Positions 1 to 8,323 of a DNA stretch of 64,000 nucleotides are shown in pieces (position 1 is the first letter of the stretch; each line of letters starts with the position of its first letter). The stretch is taken from assembly GCA_963837105.1 (NCBI GenBank), contig CAWIMG010000016.1, positions 186,001 through 250,000 on the forward strand, written 5' to 3'. The stretch is from UBA9676 sp963837105 (lineage in GTDB: Bacteria > Actinomycetota > Actinomycetes > Streptosporangiales > Streptosporangiaceae). The notes below the pieces were generated by a model. The model saw only the letters and a program-made list of their open reading frames with translations. It was not told where the DNA came from and did no database searches. The position numbers and the translations under genes were made by a program.

Positions 1-27
1 CAAGTCAAGCCGGGTGTGCCGGCTCGG

Positions 28-59
28 CCTGCTGAGGGCACCCACCCTCTGCTAGCAGG
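28..59 (-). terminator. Stem-loop 3' of the Sco1-like gene
   Basis: Outer arms CCTGCT (28-33) and AGCAGG (54-59) enclose an inner stem GAGGG (34-38)/CCCTC (45-49) with a 6-base loop and a 4-base bulge. It lies just past the stop of the leftward lipoprotein gene that ends at 108, so it is a plausible intrinsic terminator. There is no U tract, as is common in actinomycetes. Confidence 0.45.
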
Positions 60-107
60 CCCAGCCGCGGCGGTCAGCTTGTGGCCGGCCGCGGGGAAGC
101 CCGGTGC

Positions 108-1262
108 TCAGCCGCGGCGAGCGGCCGCCTCCAGGGCGGTCACCGGGAGCCAGCCATCGTGGTGCCAGGTGATCGCGCCCTTCGCCGAGACCAGCGCGAA
201 CCACGGCTGGTCCTGCACGCCGAACCCATCCGCGAGCCGGCCGGTGGCATCCAGCCCGACCGGGTAGGCCAGCGGGGTGCCCAGCCCGGCCAGGTAGCTG
301 GCCACCGCCGCGTCCGACGGCTCGGTGGCGGCCTCGTCCACCGCGATCAGTTCCGGCAGCCGGCCGTGCCGGGCCGCGTGCGCGTAGCCGTTCAGCGCCA
401 GCAGGCTGGCGCGCAGATCCGAGGTCTCCGCCAGCCAGGTGGCGAAGAACATGACCAGGTGCGGCTGCCCCGGCGCCAGCCGCACCGAGCCGGACGGCAC
501 GGCGGGCAGGCTCACCGCTGCGGCCGGCCCGAGGCCCGGAATGCTCGCCAGCGAGCCCTGGCTGGCCACGTGCGGCCGGCCGGGCAGCAGCCGGGCGGCC
601 TCGTCGGCCAGGATCTGGGCCGCCTGGCCGATGCTGGCGTAGCTCATCTGGGTCAGGTAGATCTCCCGCTCCCGGCCCTGCGGATCGATGACGAGCAGCG
701 CCGGGGTGTGGTCGATCTGCCCAGCCTGGATCTGCACCGCGATGTGGTACGCCCGCCACACCGCCTGCAACTGGGCCAGCGGCCCGGTCAGGAAGTCCCA
801 CTGGTTGACCATGCCGTGTGCCCGCGAATAAGCCATCACGTCCGCGACCGAGGTGGCGTGCGGGTTGGCATCCACCCCGAGCAGCTGGACCTGGCGGCCG
901 GCCGCGCCAAGCAGCTGCCTGGCCTCCACCATGCTCATGGTGGTCAGCGGGCAGATCGTGGTGCACCGCGAGTCGGCGAAAGCGAGGATCACCACCTTGC
1001 CGCGGAACTGGTGCAGCGACATGAGCTGGCCGAACTGGTTGCGCAGCGTGATACCGGGCGCGGGCACGCCGCCCAGCGAGCTGCCCGGGTCCACTCCCGG
1101 GTTGCCCATCGCCGCGCTGGGCTGGCCGGCGCCCGTGGTCCCCGGCTGGCCGGCGCTGCCGTTCCCGGCGCTGGCGGCACCACAGCCGGCCAGCAGCGCC
1201 ACGGCCAGCGTCACCCCGGCGGCCCGCCAGGGCCAGCGGGCACGGCTGCGGGTGCTGGTCAC
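108..1262 (-). CDS. Sco1/SenC-family lipoprotein with a second thioredoxin-like domain
   Basis: A 384-residue exported protein. It has an N-terminal lipobox (LLAGC, Cys27), so it is probably a membrane-anchored lipoprotein. Residues about 65-215 match Sco1/SenC copper-delivery or thiol proteins: the paired cysteines C100 and C104 sit in SRCTTICP and a metal-ligand-like His lies near 185 in DHTPALLVID. Family members help assemble the CuA centre of cytochrome oxidase. Residues about 235-380 look like a second thioredoxin fold of TlpA type, but the site that should hold CxxC reads FFATWLAETSD and has no cysteine, so this half is probably structural. The GTG start overlaps the upstream GNAT stop by 4 bases, so the two genes are translationally coupled. 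The domain call is firm; the substrate is inferred. Confidence 0.8.
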   Translation of the reverse strand: MTSTRSRARWPWRAAGVTLAVALLAGCGAASAGNGSAGQPGTTGAGQPSAAMGNPGVDPGSSLGGVPAPGITLRNQFGQLMSLHQFRGKVVILAFADSRCTTICPLTTMSMVEARQLLGAAGRQVQLLGVDANPHATSVADVMAYSRAHGMVNQWDFLTGPLAQLQAVWRAYHIAVQIQAGQIDHTPALLVIDPQGREREIYLTQMSYASIGQAAQILADEAARLLPGRPHVASQGSLASIPGLGPAAAVSLPAVPSGSVRLAPGQPHLVMFFATWLAETSDLRASLLALNGYAHAARHGRLPELIAVDEAATEPSDAAVASYLAGLGTPLAYPVGLDATGRLADGFGVQDQPWFALVSAKGAITWHHDGWLPVTALEAAARRG

Positions 1263-1834
1263 GGTGAGGCCTCCGGGCCAGCCGGATCGCGGACCCAGAT
1301 CTGCCGGCGGCCGCTCTCGCCCGGCGCTTCCGGCGGGTATGGGGCGACCCGGTCCAGCCGGTACCCCAGCTTGCGCGGGATCGCGGAACTGGCCACGTTG
1401 GCTTCGTCACAGTGGATCTCGACCTGGGTCACGCCGGGCAGCCGGAGCGCGACGTCCGTTATCGCCGCCGCCGCGGCAGTGGCCAGCCCCCGCCGGGTCC
1501 GCGGCTCGGCGATCCAGTAACCGATCTCCATCCCGCCGTCCTCCAGCCGCCGGTGCAGCCCGATCTCGCCGGCCAGCATGCCGTCGGTGTCGATGATGGA
1601 GTAGATGAAGTCGGTGCCCTGCGCCCACAGCTCATCCGATTCGGCCACCCGGATCCGCTGGATCCGCGGGTCGGTGGAGTCTGGCGTCGCCCACGGCATC
1701 CAGGGCCGCAGATGCTCCATGCTGGCGGCGACGGCGGCGGCGATCGCAGCGGCGTCGCCCGGCCGCAGCCGCCGCAGCGTCAGCAGCCCGGCGTCCACCT
1801 GTTCCGGCGGCGCGGCCATCACGTCTGGAGGCAC
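1259..1834 (-). CDS. GNAT-family N-acetyltransferase (RimJ/RimL type)
   Basis: A 191-residue protein of the acetyl-CoA-dependent GNAT superfamily. RimJ/RimL-like features include LTLRRLRPGDAAAIAAAV near the N terminus, the GEIGLHR strand, EIGYWI, and the acetyl-CoA loop RTRRGLATAA. A late KLGYRLDR segment is typical of the C-terminal strand. Such enzymes acetylate protein N termini or small amines; the substrate cannot be told from sequence. The GTG at 1834 gives the longest frame and an ATG five codons in is an alternative. It lies immediately upstream of, and overlaps, the Sco1-like gene. Confidence 0.8.
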   Translation of the reverse strand: MPPDVMAAPPEQVDAGLLTLRRLRPGDAAAIAAAVAASMEHLRPWMPWATPDSTDPRIQRIRVAESDELWAQGTDFIYSIIDTDGMLAGEIGLHRRLEDGGMEIGYWIAEPRTRRGLATAAAAAITDVALRLPGVTQVEIHCDEANVASSAIPRKLGYRLDRVAPYPPEAPGESGRRQIWVRDPAGPEASP

Positions 1835-2071
1835 GGTTCATAGTAAGCGGGTGCCGTGCGCCGGGCGCGACCGCCGGCCGGCCCGCACCGGGGCCAAGGA
1901 CAGGCGGCGGATCCAGGCCAGGATCTGGCCGGCCACCGGCGGCCTCGCTCCGCTGGGCGTGCGGTACCGCGGGCTATCCGTTAGGCAGGGAAATTCTTGT
2001 GGGGTTGCCGACCATCAGTGAGGCGGTGCTGGATAGCGTAGGGGGCGCGCTGGCCGCCTACGACTTGGGAG

Positions 2072-2614
2072 ATGACGATGACCGAACGTGCCCCACTCCC
2101 CTACGACTACCTGCCGCCGGTCCCCGCTTTCTCGCTGCAGAGCAACGACGTCGCGGACGGCGAGATGATGGGTGACGCACAGGTCTACAGCGGCTTCGGG
2201 ATGACCGGGCAGAACATCTCGCCGCACCTGCGCTGGCACGGCTTCCCGGCGGACACCCAGGGGTTCGCGGTCACCTGCTACGACCCGGACGCACCGACCG
2301 GCTCGGGTTTCTGGCACATGCTGCTGATCGACGTCCCGGCGTCGGTGACCGAACTGGCCACCGGGGCGGTCAGCGGGGATCTGTCCGGGTTGCAGGCCGG
2401 CGCGTTCTGCGTGCGCAACGACTACGGTTCCAAGGACTTCGGCGGCGCCGCCCCGCCCGCGGGCGACCCCCCGCACCGGTACGTGTTCGCTGTGCACGCG
2501 CTGGACACCGGCACGCTGGGCATCGACTCCGACGTGTCACCCGCGGTGGCCGGGTTCAACCTGCGGTTCCACACCATCGCCCGGGCCGTGATGATCCCGG
2601 TCTACGGCCACTAG
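2072..2614 (+). CDS. YbhB/YbcL (PEBP)-family protein
   Basis: A 180-residue protein of the phosphatidylethanolamine-binding/Raf-kinase-inhibitor-like family. The signature YDPDAPTGSGFWHML and the later PPHRYVFAVHAL segment form the anion-binding pocket seen in bacterial YbhB/YbcL. Length is normal for the family. Two ATGs are close together, at 2072 and 2078. The purine-rich GGGAG at 2067-2071 is too near the first, so translation may start at 2078, losing two residues. The biological role of bacterial PEBPs is poorly known and the neighbours do not help. It appears monocistronic. Confidence 0.85.
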   Translation: MTMTERAPLPYDYLPPVPAFSLQSNDVADGEMMGDAQVYSGFGMTGQNISPHLRWHGFPADTQGFAVTCYDPDAPTGSGFWHMLLIDVPASVTELATGAVSGDLSGLQAGAFCVRNDYGSKDFGGAAPPAGDPPHRYVFAVHALDTGTLGIDSDVSPAVAGFNLRFHTIARAVMIPVYGH

Positions 2615-2627
2615 GCGGCCCTGCCCG

Positions 2628-2658
2628 GTGTCTCAGGCCGTCTTCAGCATGTCTTCAG
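2628..2658 (+). promoter_or_regulatory. Three 11-bp direct repeats, candidate OmpR/PhoB-type box
   Basis: The element (T)CTCAG/TCTTCAG occurs with its CAG ends at 2636, 2647 and 2658, exactly 11 bases apart. Direct repeats with one-helical-turn spacing are the usual binding pattern of OmpR/PhoB-class response regulators. The block lies 135 bases upstream of the DUF929-VKOR operon, and a TACGAT -10-like hexamer is at 2738-2743. The binding regulator is unknown. Confidence 0.35.
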
Positions 2659-2792
2659 GTTGCCCGGGCAGGCTGGATGGTCAGCGGAGCGGCGCTGCGT
2701 GCTGGCACGATGGGCCGCCCGGCTTGCCGCTGGCCCCTACGATGGACACCGGCAAGATGACCACGAGGATCACCGCTGACTGAGGACGGACG

Positions 2793-3689
2793 ATGGGCAA
2801 GGCCAGCAGGATCAAGGAGCGGACCGCTCGCGAGAAGATCGCCGCACAGCGGGAAGCGGCACGGCGGGCCGAGTCCCGGCGACGGCTGCTCATCACCGGC
2901 GGCAGCGTGATAGCGGTGCTGGCCGTGGTGGTGGCACTGATCATCGCCCGCTCCATCCACTCCTCTACCGCCACGCCGTCGGCTGGCTCACCCACCGGCA
3001 CCGCCCTGCCTGCCAGCGTGGCGAACGAAGTCACCAGCGTGCCCGCCTCGACCCTGGACACGGTCGGCAAGGGGTCCATCCCGAGCGTGACGTCCACGCC
3101 GGCCAAACTGCTCAACGGCACCCCACTGACCAGCAACGGCAAACCGGAGATGCTGTACATCGGGGCTGAGTTCTGCCCCTACTGCGCGGCCATGCGGTGG
3201 TCGATGGCGATCGCGCTCAGCCGGTTCGGCAGGCTGTCGCCGCTGCACGGGATCCACTCGGCGACCACGGTGCCCGGCGGCGGGACCGAGGCCTACCCGC
3301 ACACCGCGACCCTGACCTTCTACAAGTCCAGCTACAGCAGCCCGTACCTGTCCTTCGTGCCGGTCGAGAACGAGAAGATCGACCACTCACCACTGCAGGC
3401 GACGACCGCGCAGCAGCAGGCGCTCTGGGCCAAGTACAACCCGAACAGCTACCCGTTCATCGACGTGGGCAACAAGTACATGTTCACGGTCATCTACAAC
3501 CCGCAGGTGCTGGCGGGCAAATCGTGGAGCCAGATCGCGGCGGCGCTGAAGGATCCCTCCTCCCCCATCGCCAAGAGCGTGGACGGCGCGGCCAATTACA
3601 TCACCGCGGCCATCTGCAAGACCTCGGCCAATATGCCCGCCTCGGTGTGCAATTCGCAGGCGGTGACCACGGCGGCCGGGGGCCTGTGA
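2793..3689 (+). CDS. DUF929 family membrane-anchored thioredoxin-fold protein
   Basis: A 298-residue protein with a basic N terminus, one transmembrane helix (about 33-53) and an extracytoplasmic domain. The motif FCPYC (C128-P-Y-C131) follows a beta strand (MLYIGAEF), as in DsbA/thioredoxin active sites, and the rest matches DUF929 proteins. It is probably an extracytoplasmic thiol oxidant or isomerase. The VKOR gene starts on the last base of its stop codon (TGATG), which suggests that VKOR re-oxidises this CPYC. Three 11-bp direct repeats lie upstream. The family assignment is strong; the thiol role is inferred from the motif and the neighbour. Confidence 0.8.
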   Translation: MGKASRIKERTAREKIAAQREAARRAESRRRLLITGGSVIAVLAVVVALIIARSIHSSTATPSAGSPTGTALPASVANEVTSVPASTLDTVGKGSIPSVTSTPAKLLNGTPLTSNGKPEMLYIGAEFCPYCAAMRWSMAIALSRFGRLSPLHGIHSATTVPGGGTEAYPHTATLTFYKSSYSSPYLSFVPVENEKIDHSPLQATTAQQQALWAKYNPNSYPFIDVGNKYMFTVIYNPQVLAGKSWSQIAAALKDPSSPIAKSVDGAANYITAAICKTSANMPASVCNSQAVTTAAGGL

Positions 3690-4390
3690 TGGCCGGATCC
3701 AAGGCCCGCACCGCCGGACCGGCCGGCCGGTCCGGCACCCAGTCACGCGACAAGGGCACCCGGGGCGGGCGGCCCGAGCCGGCTGTCCCGGGCCAGGCCC
3801 CGGCGGCACGGGCGGGCAACCCGGCCCAGCCCGGCAGCCCGGCGCGGGCTGGGAACGGGCAGCGCAGCGGCCAGGCGCCGCGGACGGGCCGGGCCACGGC
3901 CAGCGTCCCAGCCGGGCCGCAAGTGCGGCCGGTGCCGGCCTGGCTGCAGTGGACCACCTGGGCGCTGGCGGCGGCAGGGCTGGGCGTCTCCAGCTACCTC
4001 ACCGTGGCCCACTACACCTCAAGCGCGATCCTGGCCTGCTCGGACAAGGGGCTGGTCAACTGCGCGGCCGTGACCACCAGCCCGGAATCGGTGGTGTTCG
4101 GCATCTTCCCGGTCGCGGTGCTGGGACTGGCCTTCTATGTCTTCCTGTTCGCCATCATGTCGCCCTGGGCATGGCGCTGGACCTGGCCGCCAGTGCGGCT
4201 GATCCGGCTGGGCTCGCTGCTGGCCGGCATGCTGTTCGTGCTCTACCTGATCTACACCGAGCTGATCACGCTGAACGCCATCTGCCTGTGGTGCACCAGC
4301 GTCCATGTGCTCACGTTCGTGCTGTTCGGCCTGGTCGTGTTCAGCTTCGCCGCTGGTTACGGGGCACCGGAGCCGTCCCCCGGCCGCTGA
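3689..4390 (+). CDS. Vitamin K epoxide reductase (VKOR) family oxidoreductase
   Basis: A 233-residue membrane protein that passes electrons from a periplasmic thiol oxidant to a quinone, playing the role of DsbB. Residues 1-82 form a Pro/Ala/Gly-rich cytoplasmic tail. Four transmembrane helices follow. The essential cysteines are visible: the loop pair C117 and C125 and the quinone-side CLWC (C199, C202). The conserved Ser/Tyr-rich first helix (GVSSYLTVAHY) is also present. Its start codon overlaps the stop of the DUF929 gene by one base, so the pair is co-translated. A strong stem-loop begins at its stop codon. Confidence 0.88.
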   Translation: MAGSKARTAGPAGRSGTQSRDKGTRGGRPEPAVPGQAPAARAGNPAQPGSPARAGNGQRSGQAPRTGRATASVPAGPQVRPVPAWLQWTTWALAAAGLGVSSYLTVAHYTSSAILACSDKGLVNCAAVTTSPESVVFGIFPVAVLGLAFYVFLFAIMSPWAWRWTWPPVRLIRLGSLLAGMLFVLYLIYTELITLNAICLWCTSVHVLTFVLFGLVVFSFAAGYGAPEPSPGR

Positions 4391-4426
4391 GCCGGGCTCC
4401 GGCCGGCCCGGCCGGAGCCGGGCTCA
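4388..4426 (+). terminator. Strong GC stem-loop after VKOR
   Basis: Arms 4388-4406 and 4408-4426 are 19 bases each with one mismatch, starting with the VKOR stop codon itself. There is no U tract, but the position and stability suit an actinomycete terminator that closes the DUF929-VKOR operon. Confidence 0.6.
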
Positions 4427-4530
4427 GCCAGACCGAGACGTGAGCGGGCGCCATCTCGCCGAAAAGACGAGCCACGGTTCCATCCCGGCGCTGACGACAG
4501 CGGCCCGGCCGCTGCCTAGCGTGGGCTGAC

Positions 4531-5418
4531 ATGACAGCGGTCATCGAGTGCCAGTCGCTCACCAAGCGCTACCGCCAGGTGACGGCCCTGGCCGGGCTGG
4601 ATCTGAGCGTCGAGGCGGGCACGGTGTTCGGGTTTCTCGGGCCCAACGGGGCGGGCAAGACCACCACCCTGCGCATCCTGCTCGGGCTGGTCACCCCCAG
4701 CTCGGGCCAGGCCCGGCTGAACGGGCGCCCGGTGCCGGACCCGGCCGGGCTGGCGCGGGTGGGCGCGATGATCGAGGAACCGGCGTTCTATCCGTGGCTG
4801 ACCGGCCGGGCCAACCTGGCGGTGCTGGCCCGCTCCGGCCCGGCCGGGGCCGGCATCGGCCAGTCACTGGCCCGGACCGGGCTGGCCGACGTGGCGGACC
4901 GCAAGGTCAAGGGGTACTCGCAGGGCATGCGGCAGCGGCTCGGGCTGGCGGTGGCCCTGATGCGCCAGCCGTCGCTGCTGCTGCTCGACGAGCCGGCCAA
5001 CGGCCTGGACCCGGCCGGGATCGCCGAGTTCCGCGGCTTGCTCCGGTCACTGGCCGACGGCGGCACCACCGTGTTCCTGTCCAGCCATCTGCTGGCCGAG
5101 GTGGAGCAGGTCTGCGACCAGATCGCGGTCATCCAGTCCGGCCGCCTGGTCAGCCAGAGCCCGGCCCGGGCGGCGCCCCGGGTCAGGGTGGTGGTGGCAC
5201 CGGCCGAGCAGGCAGCCGCGGTCGCGGTACTGGCCCGGTGGGCGGCCCGGGCCGACGGCACGGACGGCGTGCTGACCCAGGCCGCCGATGGCCGGGCGGT
5301 GAACCAGGCGCTCGGCCAGGCGGGCATCTGGGCCCGGCAGATCCTGCTCGAACGCCCCGCGCTGGAAGAGGCGTTCCTGTCCCTGACTGGTGAGACTCAT
5401 GCGGCTGCTCGGCGCTGA
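4531..5418 (+). CDS. ABC transporter ATP-binding protein (DrrA/CcmA type)
   Basis: A 295-residue nucleotide-binding subunit. Walker A is GPNGAGKTT (37-45), the signature is the variant YSQGMRQRL, Walker B with catalytic Glu is LLLLDEPANGLDP, and the switch His is in LSSHLLAEV. The C-terminal extension with a short alpha/beta domain fits two-gene drug or lipid exporters. Its end overlaps the permease gene by 20-29 bases, so they form one transporter. A kinase/regulator pair follows directly and may control it, as in many actinomycete ABC-two-component loci. The cargo is unknown. Confidence 0.88.
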   Translation: MTAVIECQSLTKRYRQVTALAGLDLSVEAGTVFGFLGPNGAGKTTTLRILLGLVTPSSGQARLNGRPVPDPAGLARVGAMIEEPAFYPWLTGRANLAVLARSGPAGAGIGQSLARTGLADVADRKVKGYSQGMRQRLGLAVALMRQPSLLLLDEPANGLDPAGIAEFRGLLRSLADGGTTVFLSSHLLAEVEQVCDQIAVIQSGRLVSQSPARAAPRVRVVVAPAEQAAAVAVLARWAARADGTDGVLTQAADGRAVNQALGQAGIWARQILLERPALEEAFLSLTGETHAAARR

Positions 5419-6334
5419 ACTGCGGAAACTGGCCCGGCCACTGAGCTGGGGGGTGGCGGGCGCGGCGGCGCTGTTCTGCGTGCTGCTGGCCGTCGGCGGC
5501 GCGCACAACGCAGCGCTGGCCGCTCACACTCCGGCCGGTCACCTGCCCACCTGCGCCGAGCTGCGGCTGACCGGGTCCCGCTGCGCCCAGGCCATGGCCG
5601 CCGAGCGGGCCCGCCTCCGGCAGTTCACCGCGCAGCCCGCGCAGGTGGCCGCCCAGCTCAGCCCGCTGGCGGCGGGCGCCGAGGCGGCTGGCCTGATGGC
5701 GTCGCTGCCCGGCGCGCTGGCCCTGGCCCTGCTGGCCGGGGCCCACATTGGCGGCGAATGGTCCGGCCGCACCCTGAAGAACGTGCTCATCCAGCGCGGC
5801 CGGCGGTGGCAGGTGCTGGCGGCCAAGCTCGTCAGCCTCTGGCTGGCCGGCGCGGCGCTGATCGCCGTCTGCTGGGCGGCGCTGGCGATCGCCGGCCCGG
5901 CGCTGATCCGGCTCAACCACCTCCCGGCCGCGCACCAGAGCGCGGCCCACGCGCTCGGCCTGGCCGCCGCCCAGGCCGGCCGGGCGCTGCTGGTGCTCGC
6001 GGTGTTCGCCGCCATCGGCCTGCTGGCCGCCGTGCTCACCCGGGGCACCATCGGCACCACCGCCGCCGCGGCCGGCGCGGTGATCTGCCTGCTGGTGCTG
6101 GCCACCCTGCCCGGAGTGGCCCGGTGGACGCCGGCCACCTGGGTGCAGGCCTGGATGGGGTTCCCGGCCGGCCAGGCGTCGATCACCACGCTGCCCAGCA
6201 ACTTCTGGTCCCGGTTCATCAGCGCCACCGGCCAGCCCGGTCACCTGGCCGGGCTGGCCGGGCTGGCCGGCCTGCTGGCCGCCTGCGTGCTGGCGGCGCT
6301 GGTGGTGTTCGGCCGGTCGGACGTCAGCGGATGA
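5390..6334 (+). CDS. ABC transporter permease (ABC-2 type)
   Basis: A 314-residue integral membrane partner of the preceding ATPase. Hydrophobic spans lie near residues 20-40, 105-125, 150-185, 200-250 and 280-310. GGEWSGRTLKNVLIQ resembles the conserved cytoplasmic loop of ABC-2 permeases. Starts are GTG 5390 or ATG 5399, both inside the ATPase gene. The stop overlaps the histidine kinase start as ATGA. Together with the ATPase it would form a homodimeric exporter; the substrate cannot be deduced. Confidence 0.8.
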   Translation: MRLMRLLGAELRKLARPLSWGVAGAAALFCVLLAVGGAHNAALAAHTPAGHLPTCAELRLTGSRCAQAMAAERARLRQFTAQPAQVAAQLSPLAAGAEAAGLMASLPGALALALLAGAHIGGEWSGRTLKNVLIQRGRRWQVLAAKLVSLWLAGAALIAVCWAALAIAGPALIRLNHLPAAHQSAAHALGLAAAQAGRALLVLAVFAAIGLLAAVLTRGTIGTTAAAAGAVICLLVLATLPGVARWTPATWVQAWMGFPAGQASITTLPSNFWSRFISATGQPGHLAGLAGLAGLLAACVLAALVVFGRSDVSG

Positions 6335-7482
6335 CCGTCCGCGATGGAACTAGAGTCGGCGGCATGCCGCAGTGGAAACGGCTGGCCACCCCCGCCCGCA
6401 CCGACCTGGCCATCGCCACCGGCCTGCTCATCTGGGGACTGCCGGACGTGCCCTGGTGGTGGGAGCCGCCGGGTCACGCCGGCTCGGCCGCGGCCGTGCT
6501 GGGCGCGCTGGTGCTGACACTGGCGATGTCGGTCCCGTTCTGCTGGCGGCGCCGGTTCCCGGTACCGGTGCTCGGGCTGGCACTCGCCGTCCTCGTCATC
6601 CGGGCGGTGCTGCACCGGGACCTGACCTCGGCGTTCGCGGCGGTGCTGGTCGGCGCCTACGGGCTGGGCGCCTACGCGGGCGCCTCCCGCCGCTATGCCC
6701 GCTGGCTGGGCTGGCTGGCCCTGGCCGCGGCGGTGGTGACCGTCCTGATCAGCAACGGGGACAGGTTCGCGGCCGCCCCGTTCGCGCTGCTGGCCGCCGC
6801 GCTGGTGCTCGGCGACGCGGCCAGCGCCCGGCGGGCCGAGACGGCGGCCGCGGTGGAGGCGGCACACCAGGCCGAGCGCACCCGGATCGCCCGCGAACTG
6901 CACGATGTGGTCGCTCATCAGCTGTCGGCCATCGCCGTCCAGGCGGGCGCTGCCCGGATCGCCAGCACCGGCGGCACGGACCGGCCGGTGCTGGCCACCG
7001 TGGAACGGCTGGCCCGGGAGGCCCTGACCGAACTCAATCACCTGCTCGGCGTGCTCCGGCGGGAGCCGGCCGACGACCCGGCCCGGCCGCCCGCCCCCAC
7101 CCTGGCCGAACTGCCGGCCCTGCTGGCCAGCGCCGAGTCGGCTGGCGTGCCCACCCAGCTCACCGTCGAGGGGCCGGCCCGTCCCCTGTCCCCCGGGGTC
7201 GAGCTGTCCGGGTACCGGATCGTGGCGGAGGCGCTGGCCAACGTGGCCAGGCACGCGCCCGGCGCGGCGACCCAGGTGCTGCTGCGGTACCAGCCGTCCG
7301 CGCTCGGCATCGAGATTCGCAACGGCGCCGCGGCGCAGCCAGCCCGCCCCGGCACCGGCGGGCGGGGCGTGCAGGGCATGCGGGAACGGGCCGAACTGTA
7401 CGGCGGGGAACTGGTGGCGGGCGCCAGGCCCGGTGGCGGTTACGCGGTGACGGCCACCATCCCCCTCCCGGAGCGGCCATGA
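6331..7482 (+). CDS. Sensor histidine kinase (NarL-partner, HisKA_3 type)
   Basis: A membrane histidine kinase of the DesK/NarX class. There are about four to five transmembrane helices in the first 160 residues, then a coiled linker. The phospho-acceptor box is ERTRIARELHDVVAHQLS, with His in the RELHD context. The ATP-binding HATPase_c domain ends with GGRGVQGMRERAELYGG. ATG at 6331 overlaps the permease stop as ATGA; ATG at 6364 is an alternative 11 codons later. It overlaps the response regulator by ATGA, so four genes (ATPase, permease, kinase, regulator) form one translationally linked operon. The stimulus is unknown. Confidence 0.87.
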   Translation: MTVRDGTRVGGMPQWKRLATPARTDLAIATGLLIWGLPDVPWWWEPPGHAGSAAAVLGALVLTLAMSVPFCWRRRFPVPVLGLALAVLVIRAVLHRDLTSAFAAVLVGAYGLGAYAGASRRYARWLGWLALAAAVVTVLISNGDRFAAAPFALLAAALVLGDAASARRAETAAAVEAAHQAERTRIARELHDVVAHQLSAIAVQAGAARIASTGGTDRPVLATVERLAREALTELNHLLGVLRREPADDPARPPAPTLAELPALLASAESAGVPTQLTVEGPARPLSPGVELSGYRIVAEALANVARHAPGAATQVLLRYQPSALGIEIRNGAAAQPARPGTGGRGVQGMRERAELYGGELVAGARPGGGYAVTATIPLPERP

Positions 7483-8171
7483 TCCGGCTGCTGATCGCCG
7501 ACGACCAGGCACTGGTCCGGGCCGGGCTGGCAACCCTGCTGGACAGCCAGCCGGATCTGGCCGTCGCCGGGCAGGCGGGCGACGGCCGGGAGGCGGTCCG
7601 CCTCACCCGGGAACTTGCGCCGGATGTGGTGCTGATGGACATCCGGATGCCGGTGCTGGACGGGCTGGCGGCCACCCGCCAGATCGTCGCGGCCGCCGCC
7701 ACGGAGCCGTCCATGGCCGCCGTCAAGGTGATCATTCTGACCACTTACGATCTTGACGAGTACGTGTACCAGGCGCTGCGCGCGGGTGCCTGCGGGTTCC
7801 TGCTCAAGCACGCACCGCCGGAAGAACTGCTGCTGGGGGTCCGGGCCGCCGCCGACGGCGGGGCACTGCTCTCGCCCGGGGTGACCCGCCGCCTGCTGGC
7901 CGAGTTCGCGGCCCGGCGCCCGGCCCCGGCGGCCGAGCCGCCCGAACTGGCCCGGCTCACCCCCCGCGAGCGGGAAGTGCTCGGCCAGATCGTGCGCGGC
8001 CGGTCCAACAGCGAGATCGCCGACGACCTGGTCGTCTCGCCGAGCACGGTGAAGACGCACGTCACCCATGTGCTGGACAAGCTCGGGCTGCGAGACCGGG
8101 TGCAGGCGGTCGTCTACGGCTATGCGCACGGGCTGGTCGAGCCGGGCGTGGCCGGGTCCGCCCGGGAATGA
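7479..8171 (+). CDS. NarL/LuxR-type response regulator
   Basis: A 230-residue two-domain regulator. The receiver domain (1-125) has the acidic pair D8-D9, phospho-acceptor D54 in VLMDIRMP and the switch Lys in GFLLKHAPP. The C-terminal LuxR HTH (about 160-220) contains LTPREREVLGQI and SEIADDLVVSPSTVKTHV. It is the cognate partner of the upstream kinase through an ATGA overlap. It probably regulates the ABC transporter genes of the same operon or the large exporter that follows. Its last codons are duplicated 40 bases downstream. Confidence 0.9.
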   Translation: MIRLLIADDQALVRAGLATLLDSQPDLAVAGQAGDGREAVRLTRELAPDVVLMDIRMPVLDGLAATRQIVAAAATEPSMAAVKVIILTTYDLDEYVYQALRAGACGFLLKHAPPEELLLGVRAAADGGALLSPGVTRRLLAEFAARRPAPAAEPPELARLTPREREVLGQIVRGRSNSEIADDLVVSPSTVKTHVTHVLDKLGLRDRVQAVVYGYAHGLVEPGVAGSARE

Positions 8172-8213
8172 GCGGGCCCGCACCGCAATGACCGGGTCCG
8201 CCCGGGAATGAGC
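8152..8213 (+). repeat. 22-bp perfect direct repeat spanning the regulator stop codon
   Basis: The 22 bases at 8152-8173, which encode the end of the response regulator and its stop, recur perfectly at 8192-8213. The period is 40 bases. This looks like a small tandem duplication; it could also place two copies of a binding site ahead of the exporter gene. Confidence 0.6.
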
Positions 8214-8323
8214 TGTCGGCAGCCGGAGCTACAGTCCTTCGGGAAGGTGGGATCACGGTTACTGACGCACGCTCTAGCTGGCTGCGACGGCTGTTTCAGG
8301 CTTGCTGGCGTTATCCGGGCCAC

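Noticed and set aside
52..1410. Long open frame on the minus strand through the Sco1-like gene
   Set aside because: It is an Arg/Gly/Pro-rich shadow in another frame with no family features, while the 384-residue frame has a lipobox and Sco motifs.
2005..2039. Promoter with TTGCCG and TAGCGT ahead of the PEBP gene
   Set aside because: The spacing of 23 bases is too long for a standard promoter.
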